A stretch of DNA of 64,000 bases, from contig CM057843.1 in assembly GCA_030068075.1 (NCBI GenBank), positions 44,678,365-44,742,364 on the forward strand, in the 5' to 3' direction. The position numbers and the translations under genes are program-made. The notes below the pieces were generated by a model. That model saw nothing but the letters and a program-made list of their open reading frames with translations, was not told where the DNA came from and did no database searches. Shown here one piece after another: positions 35,919-47,520 of this stretch. This stretch comes from Paguma larvata (Eukaryota > Chordata > Mammalia > Carnivora > Viverridae). Numbering within the stretch: the stretch's first letter is position 1; each line of letters begins with the position of its first letter.

Positions 35919-38900
35919 CTCCTCTTCCTCGTCTTCCTCTCTTGGGTAGCCCAGCTCCCGCAGCTCCCCCAGCTCATCCTCCTCCTCTGAGGCCTGGTTC
36001 TCGCCCAGGTTGCTGATGGACTGGAGATGCGACTCAGCAATGCGCTGCACGGCTGGCACGGGCAGGGGTGGGGGGGACAGGAAGGCAAGGGTCAGCCAGG
36101 CCAAGAAGCAGCCCGAGAAGCTGGAGAGGCACGTGCCCCAGCCTCCAGCCTCCTTCCCATGAACCTGGAGCACCGCTGACCCCCTCAGGGGTATAGTTCG
36201 AAAGCTAAAGGTCCCAGGTCAGTCTTCTGGGGGCCAGACAGGGGCAAAAGCAGCGGGGGTTAGATCCTTGATCCCATTTGGCTCTTAAGCTTCCAAAGAA
36301 GCAGCCCCCCACCCCCCAGAGGCTGGCACTGGGCAGCTCTCCCAAACTATAGGGTGCCAAGCTGGACAAGACCAGGCAGGTACAACACCAGCTTAACATC
36401 CCGTGACTGGGGAGCTTGCTTCTCCAGGGACCCGGTCCTGGAGACAGTGTCCATCAGTTATAGCCCCGGACAGAAGGCATAGGCCCCATGGGCCAGAGCC
36501 TGGGGGATCTGTCCCTTTTAGTTTCTCGCAGAGGGCCCAGACTGCCTAGGGCCCACTGCTTACCCCAATCCTGCACCACCCCCCTCCAATGCTGGGCTTA
36601 GTCCCCACGCCCTGGCACTGCCCCTGCCCTAAATGCCACTCCACACATCTCTGCCCGGGGTCCTGGGGTAGGAACAGTTAGGAGACTGAGGATATAATAG
36701 TCTACGGCCAGCGAAGCCTGTGCCTGGGGCTCTGGCGTGCTCAGACGCAGCCCCCACAATCTTGACCCACATCCCCAAGCTTCCAGCTCCCTCTGTGGTG
36801 ACCTAGAAAGCAGCAAACACCACCCACCCCCCCAACACCACCAAGGCCTGCTGGGATAGGGCCTAGGAAAGGAACAGTGTGGGCAGCGGAGGAGAAGTTT
36901 CCAGAAGATGGAAAGGACCGGGGGTTAGGAGAAAGGGGCCAGGGCTGGGGGATTCTGGGGGAGTAGCAGGGGTTGAGGGGAGGCTGTGAGGAGTAGCTGG
37001 GGCAGAGGCAGCAGGGGGACCAGGAGCTGGTGGGAGTTTGGAGCATTCGAGTAACCGAACTCACAGCTCACAGACCCGATGCCATGCCGACAAGCTAGGT
37101 GCTGGGGTTCTACAGCGCCTTCTCCGTTGGCAGGCACCCCTCCCCTTAGAAAGCCCAGAGGGGTAGATCCAGGCTGGAAACCTCCGGTGCAGTGAACAGG
37201 GCACCACACTCCTGCCAACTTGGGACTGGCACAGAGGGTGCATTGTGTGTGCCCACTACCCCGCCCTGCCCCAAGCTCCCAGCCCGGTGCCTCCTGCTGG
37301 CTCCGGGCAAGCTACCCAGGCAATAAAAATGCAATAAATCGCCCTGCCCTGGCCTTGGGGACGCGGCAGTTTCACCTTGAGCCCAGTGTGAGAGCTGGGC
37401 CTTGGAGAGTCCCCCTCAAGCCAAAACTCAGTGTTGCCCCCCTCCCCTGGAGGTCCCTGGCTTCTCCCCCTATAAACCCCCAAACCTGCCAGGCTTGCAC
37501 TCCCTTGGCCAGAAAGGGGCTGAAGCCTGCAAAACAGTGCCCCAGGTACAGAAGGGTCTTCTGAGGTTAGGGGGAAGGGAGGAGAGGGAGGAGGTGGCTG
37601 CTTGAGCAACCGCCCTCTCCCGCCCTCTTCCTTAGCCTTCTCCCCTAGTTGGGGGAGGAGAGTTCAGTTCCGGAGCTACAGTGACAATAGGTGTGCAGCG
37701 GCTGTGCTGGCACCCCGGGAGCCGCCCCAGGAGCCTCCCGCACACTGCACTGAGGTCTCCCCCTAGTCCTCACCCCCCCAGCTGTCTTCTTCTCTGTCCC
37801 CATGTCTGGGACTCTGGACCACCACACCCAACCCGAGTCTCCCTTTTGAAACTTAAAGGTCCCCAGCACAGCCCCCAGACTGTCCTGCCTCTCCCAACTT
37901 AGACCCTCCTAAGGCGCAGCCCAAAGGGGCAGTGTGGTGGTGGCAGCACATTTCTGGCCATTGCAGGATGCCCGGGAAGCGCTTGGGCCCCATCCTCTTC
38001 ACCCTGGCCTTCTGCCCCACGCTTAGAACCAGGAATCCAAGGGACGGTTCTTACCCCTCACCTTCATTCAGCCCTCCCCAGCCCAGAGCAGGAAGGAGAG
38101 AGATGTCCACGTTCTCTCCTGAGAAGATGCACCCTCCACACCTACTGCAGGGGCTGGCCATCCCCCACATCCCTACAGGGGCAAGTCCTTCCAGGTGCTG
38201 AACCCACTGCCCACATGCTGTGCCTTCCTCTTTCTGTCCTGGGGGCCGGAGGGGGGAGCGGGGAGAAAATGCCCTTGCCCTTCTCACCTCTCTTCCCAGC
38301 CTCTCCTCTCTGCTCCCAACCCTGGCAGGCAGGCTGACAGGTAGGTGACAGGTGTGCCTGTTGACCTTGGCCAGTGCCGGGAACTCACTAAACCCACCCC
38401 GGGGAGAGCTCTCAGCACACCCATCCACGCATCCGGGAAGGAGGGGGCTGGCCAGGCAGGAAGAGCCCCAGGCCTGGAGCTGAAGTGGGGGTGGGAAGGC
38501 ATTCTTCGGCCCAGTTAGGAAGAGACCCTCCCCCCAGCCCCATCTCCACACCTTCTCCGACAGGTGTCTCTCCCTCAGCTTCCCCCTGGATAGCCAAGTC
38601 TCCAGGCTGACTCGAAAGACTCTCAGTGATTTCACACCTCCTCCCCTGTGCACACTTCCTTTCCACACCCTGGAATGCCCTTCCGTGCCTTGCCTGCCTG
38701 TTGAACTCCTACTCATCCTTCAAATCCAGGCTTAACCATTCTCTCCTCTGCAGTTTGCCCAGGACCCTTTGAGGCAAAAGGCTCCAAGAGGGCAGGGCCT
38801 GAATCTCACTTCCCTGACTTTGCCCAATGCCACCAGTGAGGCCTGGCACACACTAGGTGCTCTGTAAGTGTGTCCTGGAAGAATGACTTGTGTTTGGAGT

Positions 38901-41900
38901 GCCTGGATGGCTCAGTCGGTTACGTGTCTGGGTTTGGCTTAGGTCATGACTTCATGGGTTGTGAGTTCGATCCCTGCGGTCGGGCTCTGTGCTGACAGCT
39001 CCGAGCCTGGAGCCTGCTACAGATTCTGTGTCTCCCTCTCTCTCTGTCCCTTCCCTGCTCACACTCTGTCTCTCTCTCAAAAATTAAAAAAAAAAAAAGT
39101 TTAAAATTAAAAAAAAATTAACTTTAAAATTTTTTAATAAATAAATTTAAAAAAATAATAATGACTTGTGTTTTGATACAGAAAAGAGGAGCGGGACCAA
39201 GGAGCATCCAGTTTCCTGACCTCTGCAAAGGGAAGCCATTGGGAGAGGGAAGTAAGGGCTACACCTGGAGAAGGTGCTCGCTGGAGAGCAGGGGACCGAA
39301 AGATGGCCTGGTTCACACGTGCAAAGAGGAGGTCCAGCACTGCATCACTTTATGCTGACGATTCTTGTCATTTCAGGCCACTCATCTCTTTTCTTTCAAT
39401 CCCGTCACCTTATATTAAGGCCCACAGTCACCGCCTTCAGCCCCTGGGCCCCTTCATTACAAGGCCAAATTAAGAAAGATCTTGTCCCTAAGTAGTGGCC
39501 GGGGTACACAAGACAATCCCTCCCCCTTGACAAAAGCTCGACATTTCATCTCCCTCCCCCAATGTCAGCTCTGCACCAGGGGCCGGGGCGGGAGGGGGGG
39601 CAGCTAGACTACTGTGGGGGGGGGGATAGTACCTTTCAGCGAGGGGGGTGTGTAGGCACATGGGTTGGGTCTCTTCGATTTGAGGTGATGCCCCTCTCCT
39701 GAGGCTCTCTGCCAGGGTAAGCACCAGGTTAGATAGACTCACCTGAGGCCCCTTCCCTCCACCCTTCCCCCATCCCACCGCACCCTCGGCGACCCTGGCC
39801 AACCGCCCTAGCCTCTGATGATGCTGCTGCCGCTCAGGTCCTGCTAGGACTTAGGCTGCGGAAGGGTCTCCATGTGCCGTAGCCTGACTCAAGGAAGAAC
39901 CCTGGGTTCTGGAGGCCCAGCCCAAGCCTGAGCAGAGGAAAGTCAAGGGCAGAGGAGTATGCGCTGGTGGAACCCTGGCACCGGGCACCCTTCCCAAGGT
40001 GCCAATTGATATGCTCACGTGTCCTGGGGGGGGGCATCCCGTGTTAGTGAGGGATGATCCAGTCTAGCCCCCTGCAGGGGGTCCCCAGCATCCCTCCTTC
40101 CAGCTGCCCCTGGAAACTCACCTGGTGGGGGGAGGCCTCCTCCTCTGAGGGTGTCCACCAAGGAACCGAGGGAAACCGAGGGAAGAAGAGAGAAGAGGGG
40201 GAGAAAAGGGAAGAGAGAAAGAGAGAATTACTTTCCCCAAAGGCTCAGTCTCTGGGGAAAGGCGACGTGTGCCCTTTCCTTCTGGGTATTGGGAAGTGCC
40301 CAGTCAACAGATAAACCCAAAAGGGTTGGACTCCCAGACCTTACCCACTCCGCCTCATCTTCTGCACAGTTTCCTACTCATGGGACTTAGGGAAGGGCCC
40401 CAAGGAGGCGTCAGAGTTAGGGTGGGGCCAGGGCTGGGGCAGCAGGGAAGGGGCCCACCTGGCGAGGAGTGCTCTGAGAGCCGGAACAGCATGGCAGGGG
40501 TCGGTCTCCTGCGCCGGATCTGAGGAGATGGAGAGAGAAGTGGGGGGGGGGGAGCAGGATAGACACCTGCATCCCCCTCCCCGAGGCAGCAGGGAACAAA
40601 CAGTGCTTTGAAATCCCCAGGGAACCTTTGAATCAAAGACTGTCAGAGCTGAAAGGAACTCTGTAGCTCATCCAACCCCCTCATTTTACTGAGGTGAAAA
40701 CCCGGGGCTCAAAGAAGTTCAGCCCAGAGCTCAAGGCCACACAGCTCACCATGGCAGAGGAAGGAGGAGAAAAGCCCATCGCTGACTCCTAGCCCGTGCC
40801 CATCCCACTCCATGGCTCCTCCAGAACGGGCATCTCCCTTTCCACCTTTCCTTATCTGAGAGGCCCATCCTCTCCCGCTGTTGCAGATAGATACCAGACC
40901 TCAGGAGCTGAAGCTGGCTCTGGAAGGTGCCCCGGGGGGCCACGGCACCCACGTGGCCCTGCCCACTTAAGGTCAGCTCAAGGGCTCCAAAGAAACTGGA
41001 TCTAGCTGCAGAGGGAGGCTGAGCCAGGGCACTGCAGACACCTGCAACCTCACACTGAGGCTCAGGTGTGGGCCTGAGCCCCAGACCCACAGGGTCCTGG
41101 AGGTGTCCCTGGAGGCCTGCGTCTGGGTCCCTCTAGCAGTCTCTCTCAGGCTGTAAAACTCTTGGCCCAGTGCTCATAAAAAACAAATAGTTGTCCTCCT
41201 TGGTATATGAGCCAAGCTAAACAGTGGGGGGGGGGGCGGGCACTGGGCACTCCCAGTCACTGCTCCCCCCCCCCCCAGCTAGGCAATCAGACCAACTGTC
41301 AGTTAATTAGGTCCCCTCTGAGCTCCAGGGAAATGCACGGAGAGAACCAGGTGAATTAAGCTGAAACTGCCACCTCCCCCTTCCAAGCTCCCCAAACTGC
41401 CCTCCAGACCCAAAGCTGCTTAGGCCCAGGGCCTCCTCCTCCCCCCATGCCTCCCCTACCTCCCCCCAAAAAGACTTGGCCCACTCTCACTGCTCCGCTG
41501 GGTGCCAGCTGCAGCTCAGCAACAAGTGAACACGCTACTTTGTGGGGGGCGGAGCCCTCTTCTCCTCTCCCTCCGTCCACCTCCACCACCTTTGGAGGCC
41601 TCCGGACCCCCCGGAAGGCTCTCCAGAGAACTCAGTACTCCGGGAAGAGGTCTGGCTTCTGTGACCCCCGGTCGCCCCCACCCCCACGTTGTGGCTCCGT
41701 GTAGGGCCTGGCCGCGGAAGGAGGTCAGCACAAGGCTCTGGCGGCCCCGCCCAGGCATACACGGTGGCACCAGAGAGAGGCAGAGCCCGGGGCCGCGAGG
41801 CGGAGGTCGGTTCTGTACAATGGGTCAGCGCACCGCTTTTCTCCCTTCCGACCGGCTCAGGCTGGGGCCGGGCCGCAGCGGTCCCGGCGGTCGCCTAGGG

Positions 41901-42262
41901 ACGGAGGACACGGAGCAGGGTCCAGAGCACAAGTCTCCCCGCCCGGGGCCCGCTCCGAACGGCCCTGCCCCGGACGCTCGCCGCCCGGCCGGGAAAAAGT
42001 TGCCCGAGTCTGCAGCGAACTTCACGCGCTGCCCCGCGCCCCGGCGTGTGCGAGGCGGCGCGAGACTCTCGGTCGCCTCCCACCACCACTCCCCCCCCCC
42101 ACGCCCACCCCCAGGCCGGTCCGGCCCCGGCAGCGCCCCGCCGCGGGAGGAGCTGCCGGGGGTGGTGCGCGGCCCCCTTACCATCTCCACCTGGCGGGGG
42201 TCGAGCTGGCTGGGGGGCGCGGGCACCGAGAACTGGATCTTCTTGCGGTCCTTCGGGTCCAT
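34290..42262 (-). CDS. PPP1R1B: PPP1R1B (DARPP-32), dopamine- and cAMP-regulated phosphatase inhibitor
   Basis: Seven coding exons on the minus strand: 42262-42182, 40519-40459, 40144-40122, 39708-39633, 36052-35849, 34546-34427, 34339-34290 (stop TAG 34292-34290). They total 615 nt = 204 aa, the human length. DARPP-32 integrates dopamine and glutamate signals in striatal neurons. Phosphorylated on Thr34 by PKA it inhibits protein phosphatase 1; phosphorylated on Thr75 by Cdk5 it inhibits PKA. The PP1-docking KKIQF is at residues 7-11 and RRRRPT34PAM holds the PKA site. YT75PP is the Cdk5 site, S102 (ASEEEDE) the CK2 site and S137 (DSQAE) the CK1 site; all are at human numbering. An uninterrupted run of 14 glutamates spans 122-135. 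The protein ends PEPGT. Confidence 0.97.
34547..35848 (-). other. PPP1R1B: PPP1R1B intron (exons 5-6)
   Basis: No exon seen. It contains one MIR fragment (34645-34830). Confidence 0.6.
34645..34830 (+). repeat. MIR fragment in PPP1R1B intron
   Basis: GGTATAATGGATAGAACACT, TATGGCTTAGATAAGTCAGT and GATAATAGTCACTGCTC. Confidence 0.65.
35849..36052 (-). CDS. PPP1R1B: PPP1R1B acidic exon with 14-glutamate run
   Basis: The exon carries S102, the Glu14 run (codons on plus 35889-35930, GAG/GAA mix) and S137. After AEILK it continues GRRGP before the donor GTAAGC at 35848-35843. The phase (one base, then TT in the next exon) restores the frame into [17 protein letters not shown]. The eight-residue joint (GRRGPVVQ) has the same length as human VIRQSAGQ but little identity. 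Confidence 0.9.
38620..38885 (+). mobile_element. L2 LINE 3' end
   Basis: Ends GGCCTGGCACACACTAGGTG, the L2 3' terminus, directly before the Can-SINE insertion. Confidence 0.7.
38897..39159 (+). mobile_element. Can-SINE (feline type) in PPP1R1B intron
   Basis: Full element with a long A/T-rich tail. Target duplication GAATGACTTGTGTTTG (38881-38896) versus AATGACTTGTGTTTTG (39160-39175). It is inserted at the end of an L2 fragment. Confidence 0.94.
40520..42181 (-). other. PPP1R1B: PPP1R1B first intron
   Basis: No exon seen. An old MIR-like element lies at 40625-40790 and G/C homopolymer runs at about 41227-41280. The part beyond 41.7 kb belongs to the promoter CpG island. Confidence 0.55.
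40625..40790 (-). repeat. Old MIR-like interspersed repeat
   Basis: AAGACTGTCAGAGCTGAAAG, CATCCAACCCCCTCATTTTA and CAAGGCCACACAGCTCACC belong to a common ancient repeat, class uncertain. Confidence 0.5.
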
Positions 42263-42650
42263 GGCGGGCGGGGCGGCCGGCGGGGCCGGGGGCGCGCGTC
42301 TCGGGGTCCCGGGCTGCGGTCCCGGCTCGGCTTCCCCGGCGCTGCTCGGGGCGCGGCGGCGACCGCTGGCTGCGCGCGGCGAGGGGGAGGCGAGCGGCTC
42401 ACGCTCAGATAAAAATACCGCGCGCGGCGAGGGGAGGGCGCGCGAGCGGGAGGGGGTCGCGCCGGCTCGGAGCGCCCCCGGCTCTCGGCTCCCGGCTCCC
42501 GGGCTCGCCCGCCGCGCCCGCCGCGCGGGTCCCCCGGCGCGGGCGGCCTCGGCTCCCGGCTCGCCGGCTCCGGGTCTCCGCGTCTTTCCCGGAGTCTCGC
42601 CTCGTCCTCCTCTCCGCGCTCTCTCCGAGGGTCTCTGTGGCGCTCTGTGG
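41700..42650. promoter_or_regulatory. PPP1R1B: CpG island and promoter of PPP1R1B
   Basis: Very dense CG dinucleotides surround exon 1, whose start codon has a good Kozak context (GCCCGCCATGG on minus). An AT-rich TATTTTTATC (minus, 42420-42408) about 150 nt upstream of the start codon interrupts the GC-rich sequence and could act as a TATA-like element. Borders are visual. Confidence 0.65.
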
Positions 42651-45404
42651 GTGTCTCCGCCTTCCTCTCTCTCCCTCCCTTCCCCTCCTCGCGTCTCTGT
42701 CAGTCTGCGCCTTTCTCGGTCCCTCCAGGTCTCACCCTCTGGCCCCAGCCTTGGGGTCCCCGGCCCGTCCCCTCCGCCTGGGACTGGCGCCCGGGGGCTT
42801 GGTGGGAGGGCTCAGGGGGAAGTGGCCAATGAGCACCGAGAACCGCGTTCTACCCGGGCCGGGAGGAGGGTGCGGAGTGTGAGCCAGGACCGGCGAGCGG
42901 GCTGGGGGCCCCCTGCCGTCTCCCGAGAACTTGAAGCTGCATTATTGATGGAGTCCAGCAGGGAGGATAATGGGGGGGGGGAGGCCCGCGGGCGGGGGGA
43001 GGACAGAGAGAGGGGCAGCAGGGAGACGGGACTCTGACTTTAACCCCTTCGTGGCCGGGGTCCTTGGAGTTTCACGGGGAGGACCGGGCGGGCCTGGAGA
43101 AACTACCACCAGCATGTCACGCTGTGAATGGGGGTGTCCTAGAGAGCCAGCGAGTGTGAAAGAGCGGGTGCGTGTGGGAGGACACGTGTCAGTCATCGTG
43201 GCAGGGAGTGTGTGTGAGTGCCAGGGGCCCTGTGGTGCCTGTAGCTAGAGAGTGTGTGTGTGTGGGGGGGGGGGTCGGTGTGGCATGAGTGTGTGTGAGT
43301 CTATGTGAGTAAGTGTGTCAGAGTGTCAAAGCTGCGGGTGTGAGTGGCAGGGTGTGGGAAGACTGTGTGCTGGGGGAGGGCGTGGGTGTGGGGGAGGACG
43401 TCAGAGGCTGTCAAGGTGATGGGCTGGCAGTGTGGCAGCTTGCAGGGGGTGGGGGGACTGTATCCACAGCTCTAGCCGGTGCAGCGGAGGGGGATGAGGT
43501 TTTGATGGGGGGGGGATGTGTCTCTGCCCTGATGCACCCTGGGTTCACGTGTCTCCTCCTTTCTCCCCAGATCTGAAGCGGGGGAGCCAGAGCCAGCCCA
43601 GGGGGACAGAGCTGGGGGGCTGCCTGTAGCAGTACACGTGCCATCACGTGTGTGAGCTTGGTGCATTAAGGCACAGAGCTGGGGGGAGAGGTGTGTGTGC
43701 TCATTTCTGAGGTGTGAGCCTCTCTCTTTGCAGAGGTGTGTGTGTGTGTCTCTGGAGGGGAAAAGGGAGGAGCTGGCCCAGTGGGTTGAAGTGTCCCTGT
43801 TTAATCTGTCCAGGCCCTGGGTGTCTCTGCAGGCCTATGGGTAAGGGTCTGAATGCTTGTCTGCAGCGCTGAAAGGGTGCGTGTGTAGACGTGTATATAA
43901 GAGTGTGTCTTCCTGGGGCTCTGTTTGTGTTGGCTGTCTTCTCTCCTGGTCACACTCAGACCTGGACCAGTCAGGAGCACCCCCCCTCCCCCGCCATGCC
44001 CCACCTCCTCCAGCAACTTTCCCGCTCCCAGCTCCCAGCCAGCCGCAGCATGCTGGGTCCTTGGCAGAAGGGCGCCAGAGACCAGAGGAGTCTTGTGAAA
44101 AGGGAGTCAAGGGCATGATGTTGCACCCCCGAGTCACCCAGAGGGTGGCAGAGGAGCAGAGCTTTGCTTATGGGAGATGGAGGTCCTGGCCACTGAGCTC
44201 CACTCCCCTCGGCCCCGGGCCTGGTTCAAATCCTGCTATGTTTGTTGACTTAAATGCTTGTCGGGAAACAATCAGATGCCAGGTTGTGGGCCAGGGGTGT
44301 GGGCGACTCTGGCAGCCCCTGGCTTGGCCTAGACCCCTCCTCCAGGTGGGATGTGCTGGGGAGTGGCAGTGCCTCCAGAGGGTAAATAAGGAGGTCCTGA
44401 AAGTCAGAAGGGGCACAGGAAAGACACCGCCCAGGCAGTATACCTGAATGGCCACTGGGCCAAGGTGAGGGTGAGGGGCCTGTGGCTTCCAGGGCTGCAG
44501 AGGTGGAAAAATCCTAGAGCAGGATGAAGGGGACAGAGTAGAGCTGGGTGGGTTACAAGAGGACAGGGTCAGGGAGGCATCACCACCAGTCACACCTCGG
44601 AGCCCAGCAGAGTGAGAAGGCCTTGGGGAGCATGGTGGCTGAGGCTCATTTGACGGAGGGAGGACTCGTTTCTGGAGGTTCTGCAAAAAGGATTGGCACT
44701 CTGGTAGGCCGCGAGGGAAATATCCCCCTGAGCCAGGCTGGGGCAGCTGGGAAGGCGGGCTCTCCCCCTCTCGGCTAGGCTTGGAAGATGAGGTCTTTGG
44801 GGGTAGAGGGGAGGGTCTTTACCCTCTTCCCCCAGCCTTTGCCCCAGGACCCCACAGCTCTGGACCTGGGCCAAGAGAGGTGGGGAAGCCTGGCTTGACA
44901 GAGGAACAGGCACAAGGGACAGACAGAAGAAAGATGACAGAGCCAGAAGGTGAGAGAGAGAAGGTGGGGAGGCAGGAAAAAGTGAAAAGAGACGGAGAAA
45001 ACACATGTGAGAGATGGAGAGACAAAGGGAGAAAGAAAGCCTCACCATGGAGAGAGGCAGGAGACAGAGATGGAAAGAGAGTAAAAATAGCTCAGCATTA
45101 AGATAATTGCAGCTCACAGCTCTGCCCTCCGTTAGGAATTAAATGAGGTTTTATTACTTTGATTTTTCTCTCCTGGATCCTACGCGACTTCTCAAGAACT
45201 TGGGGAAAAGTTTTTCAGGTGGGCGGCCAGGTGGCGGGGGCTGCGTGGGTGACAGAGGAGGAAGGGAACAGGACTCCTGGGAGCTGGGGGGGATGTGGTC
45301 AGGGGCAAGGAGTGGGGTAGGACTAGGGCGGATGGGGGAGCCCGGGGGAGGCTGGGAGACATGGCCAGGGTCAGGCACATGGTGGGGGGCTGAGAAGCAA
45401 GGGG

Positions 45405-45560
45405 CCAGGGTGACCTCTATTCTCTTTGACTTCGAATTAATCATATGCAAATGAGATGTAAAAATAATGTGCCACTCCTCGGTTATTATTCTTGAGTTAG
45501 AAGCACAGGCGGTTGGGTCCAAGAAACAAAATCAAGACCTTGTTTGACTTAACTCTGACT
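45405..45560. promoter_or_regulatory. Candidate neural enhancer block with overlapping E-box and octamer
   Basis: CATATG (45442-45447) overlaps ATGCAAAT (45445-45452) in an AT-rich, non-repetitive block that also carries GAATTAATCA. Such motifs suit NeuroD/Neurogenin and POU proteins. Function is inferred. Confidence 0.35.
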
Positions 45561-45629
45561 GAACTATGGGTCTTTCTGCTTGGACAGACAAAAGTAAGTT
45601 TAGCATAGTGTGTCTATTAACGTGTCACA

Positions 45630-45760
45630 GGCCTGAACACACTATTTTGAGTTGCGTCCACCTCATCCTCTCTCTTCACGTCATTGCCTGGTGCTGCCAC
45701 AGTGCCCGGCATACAGGAGGCATTACATTCACCTTATCTGGAAGGTGAGTTTGGAAGGGA
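45630..45760 (+). repeat. L2/MIR-like repeat fragment
   Basis: GCCACAGTGCCCGGCATACA and GGAGGCATTACATTCACC; its first 16 bases recur at 47193. Confidence 0.45.
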
Positions 45761-45879
45761 GGTGTGAGGCCTTTGCCTTCCTTCTGGGAGTTGGGGGAGA
45801 GTGGACGATCGCGAATATTCCGCCTCTCCCCCCAAGCAGGATATAGTCAGGTGGACAGAACATACACGGGGGACTTGGA

Positions 45880-46030
45880 CAGACCTGGGTAGGAATCTTA
45901 GATCTATGACTTACTGTGTGACCTTAGATAAAATTCTTAGCCCCTCGGCGCCTCAGTCTCCTCGTGTTTCAAAGCCTACTTCACATGGTAGCCGTGACGT
46001 TTCAGTAAGATAAAAGGAGTAAAGCCCCCA
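45880..46030 (+). repeat. MIR fragment
   Basis: GACTTACTGTGTGACCTTAG and GCGCCTCAGTCTCCTCGTG. Confidence 0.7.
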
Positions 46031-46614
46031 GCCCAGGCAGCGCTCCCGGTAGGTCTCAGTTCATTCCGGCTTCCCAGGAGTTCGGGGGTGCAGTTCCGAA
46101 GTGGACCAGCAGGTGGCGGAGTCGGCCAGGGTTTGGGGGCCTAAGCTGCTGGCACTGCGGGTCTGTAGTTGGGCATCACACCCGTGACCTTGGCACCACG
46201 GAGCTGAGCAGGGCTGGCCGGGTTGGCATGTGGCAGCTGGAAGGGAGGCCCCCGGAAACCCTGGGAAGCAACCTTAGAGAAGCCGGGGAACGCTAGCTGG
46301 GCACACTGGGACAACTTTCCCTGAGGAAGCTGGTGGGTGGGGAAGCCGGAGAGGGAGGAGGGCAGGGGAAACTCACCTCTGGGGAAGCCTGTGGACACCA
46401 AGAGGAGAGGGCAAGGGCGCTCTCAGCCAGACAAAAGCTGTATCAGGACAGATGGGCAATCATCCGAGACACTCATTCTTACATTCATTTATTTGTCCAT
46501 TCATCTATCACCCATCCCCTCGCCCACCAAATACATTCACATTGGGTGCTTTTTAAAAATCATCTTTATTGAATTGGAGTTTATATATAATAAAATGTAC
46601 TGTTTGATATTTCT

Positions 46615-46800
46615 GGGGTGCCTGGGTGGCTCAGTCAGTTAAGCAGCCAACTTTGGCTGAGGTCATGATCTCTCGTGGGTTTGAACCCCACATCTGGCTG
46701 TCTACTGTCAGCTCCGAGCCCCTTCGGATCCTCTGTCTCCCTCTCTCTCTCTGCCCCTCCCCCATGCGATCTCTTTCAAAAATAAACATTTTTCAAAATC
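46615..46800 (+). mobile_element. Can-SINE (shortened body)
   Basis: Head GGGGTGCCTGGGTGGCTCAG, shortened middle, CT tail and AAAAATAAACATTTTT end. Target duplication is weak. Confidence 0.88.
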
Positions 46801-46952
46801 CTAAAATATACATTTCTATGTGTTTTTGAGAATTTTAAACAACATATGACCACGATCACAACACAGATATAGAACATTTGCACCACCCCAAAATGTTTTC
46901 TCTTGCCCGTCCAAGTCAACCTTCCTTGCTCACTGCATGTATCATAACTCTT

Positions 46953-47179
46953 TTTTTTAAGATTTTAAAAAACGTTTCTTTTATTTACTCTGAGAGAGAG
47001 AGGGAGAGAGAGAGCACGAGTAGGGGAAGGGCAGAGAGAGAGGAGAGAGAGGGAATCCCAAGCAGGTGCCATGTTGTCAGCACCGAGTCCAGTGCAGGGC
47101 TTGAACTCCCGAACCGTGAGATGACCTGAGCCTGAACCAAGAGAGAGAGGATTAACTGACTGAGCTACCCAGGCGCCCC
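46953..47179 (-). mobile_element. Can-SINE, reverse orientation, diverged
   Basis: Reverse copy ending GAGCTACCCAGGCGCCCC, with an extra AACCAAGAGAGAGAGG insertion near the head. Target duplication TATCATAACTCTT (46940-46952) versus TATCATGATTCTT (47180-47192). Confidence 0.9.
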
Positions 47180-47344
47180 TATCATGATTCTTAACACACT
47201 ATTTTGAGAAGTGTCCTTCCTACCATCTCTTTGCATCATCACCTGCCTGCCATAGTGCCCAGAGACACCGCATACTGCAGAGGGGACGACTGAGGAACAA
47301 ATGAATGGATGAATACACGAATACACAAGGCATAGAAATTGTCA

Positions 47345-47520
47345 GCGGATGACATACATGGAGCACTTACTCTGCATTGGTCACTGAGTTAGGCCTTCTA
47401 ACGCTAGTTATGTATTATCTTATTTAATCCTCATTGGTATCATTCCATTTTACAGATGAAGCAAATGAGGCTCGGAACCCAGGACCTGGGTTCCACGGAG
47501 ACAGTGTAACTCCAGAGCTC
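47345..47520 (-). repeat. MIR fragment, reverse
   Basis: TGGAGCACTTACTCTGCATT, CTTATTTAATCCTCATTGGT and CCATTTTACAGATGAAGCAA. Confidence 0.7.

Larger units (their letters stand above)
36053..39632 (-). other. PPP1R1B: PPP1R1B large intron (exons 4-5)
   Basis: About 3.6 kb without a recognised exon. It contains an L2 3' end and a Can-SINE inserted in its tail. In human an alternative first exon for the truncated t-DARPP form lies inside this gene; I could not place an equivalent here. Confidence 0.55.

Noticed and set aside
41502..43037. 511-codon open frame over the PPP1R1B promoter
   Set aside because: It is a GC-rich CpG-island shadow with low-complexity R/G/P/A composition, antisense to PPP1R1B exon 1, and matches no known protein.
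43240..43420. TG-rich stretch as a possible regulatory element
   Set aside because: Simple degenerate GT/GTGTGA repeats without distinct motifs.
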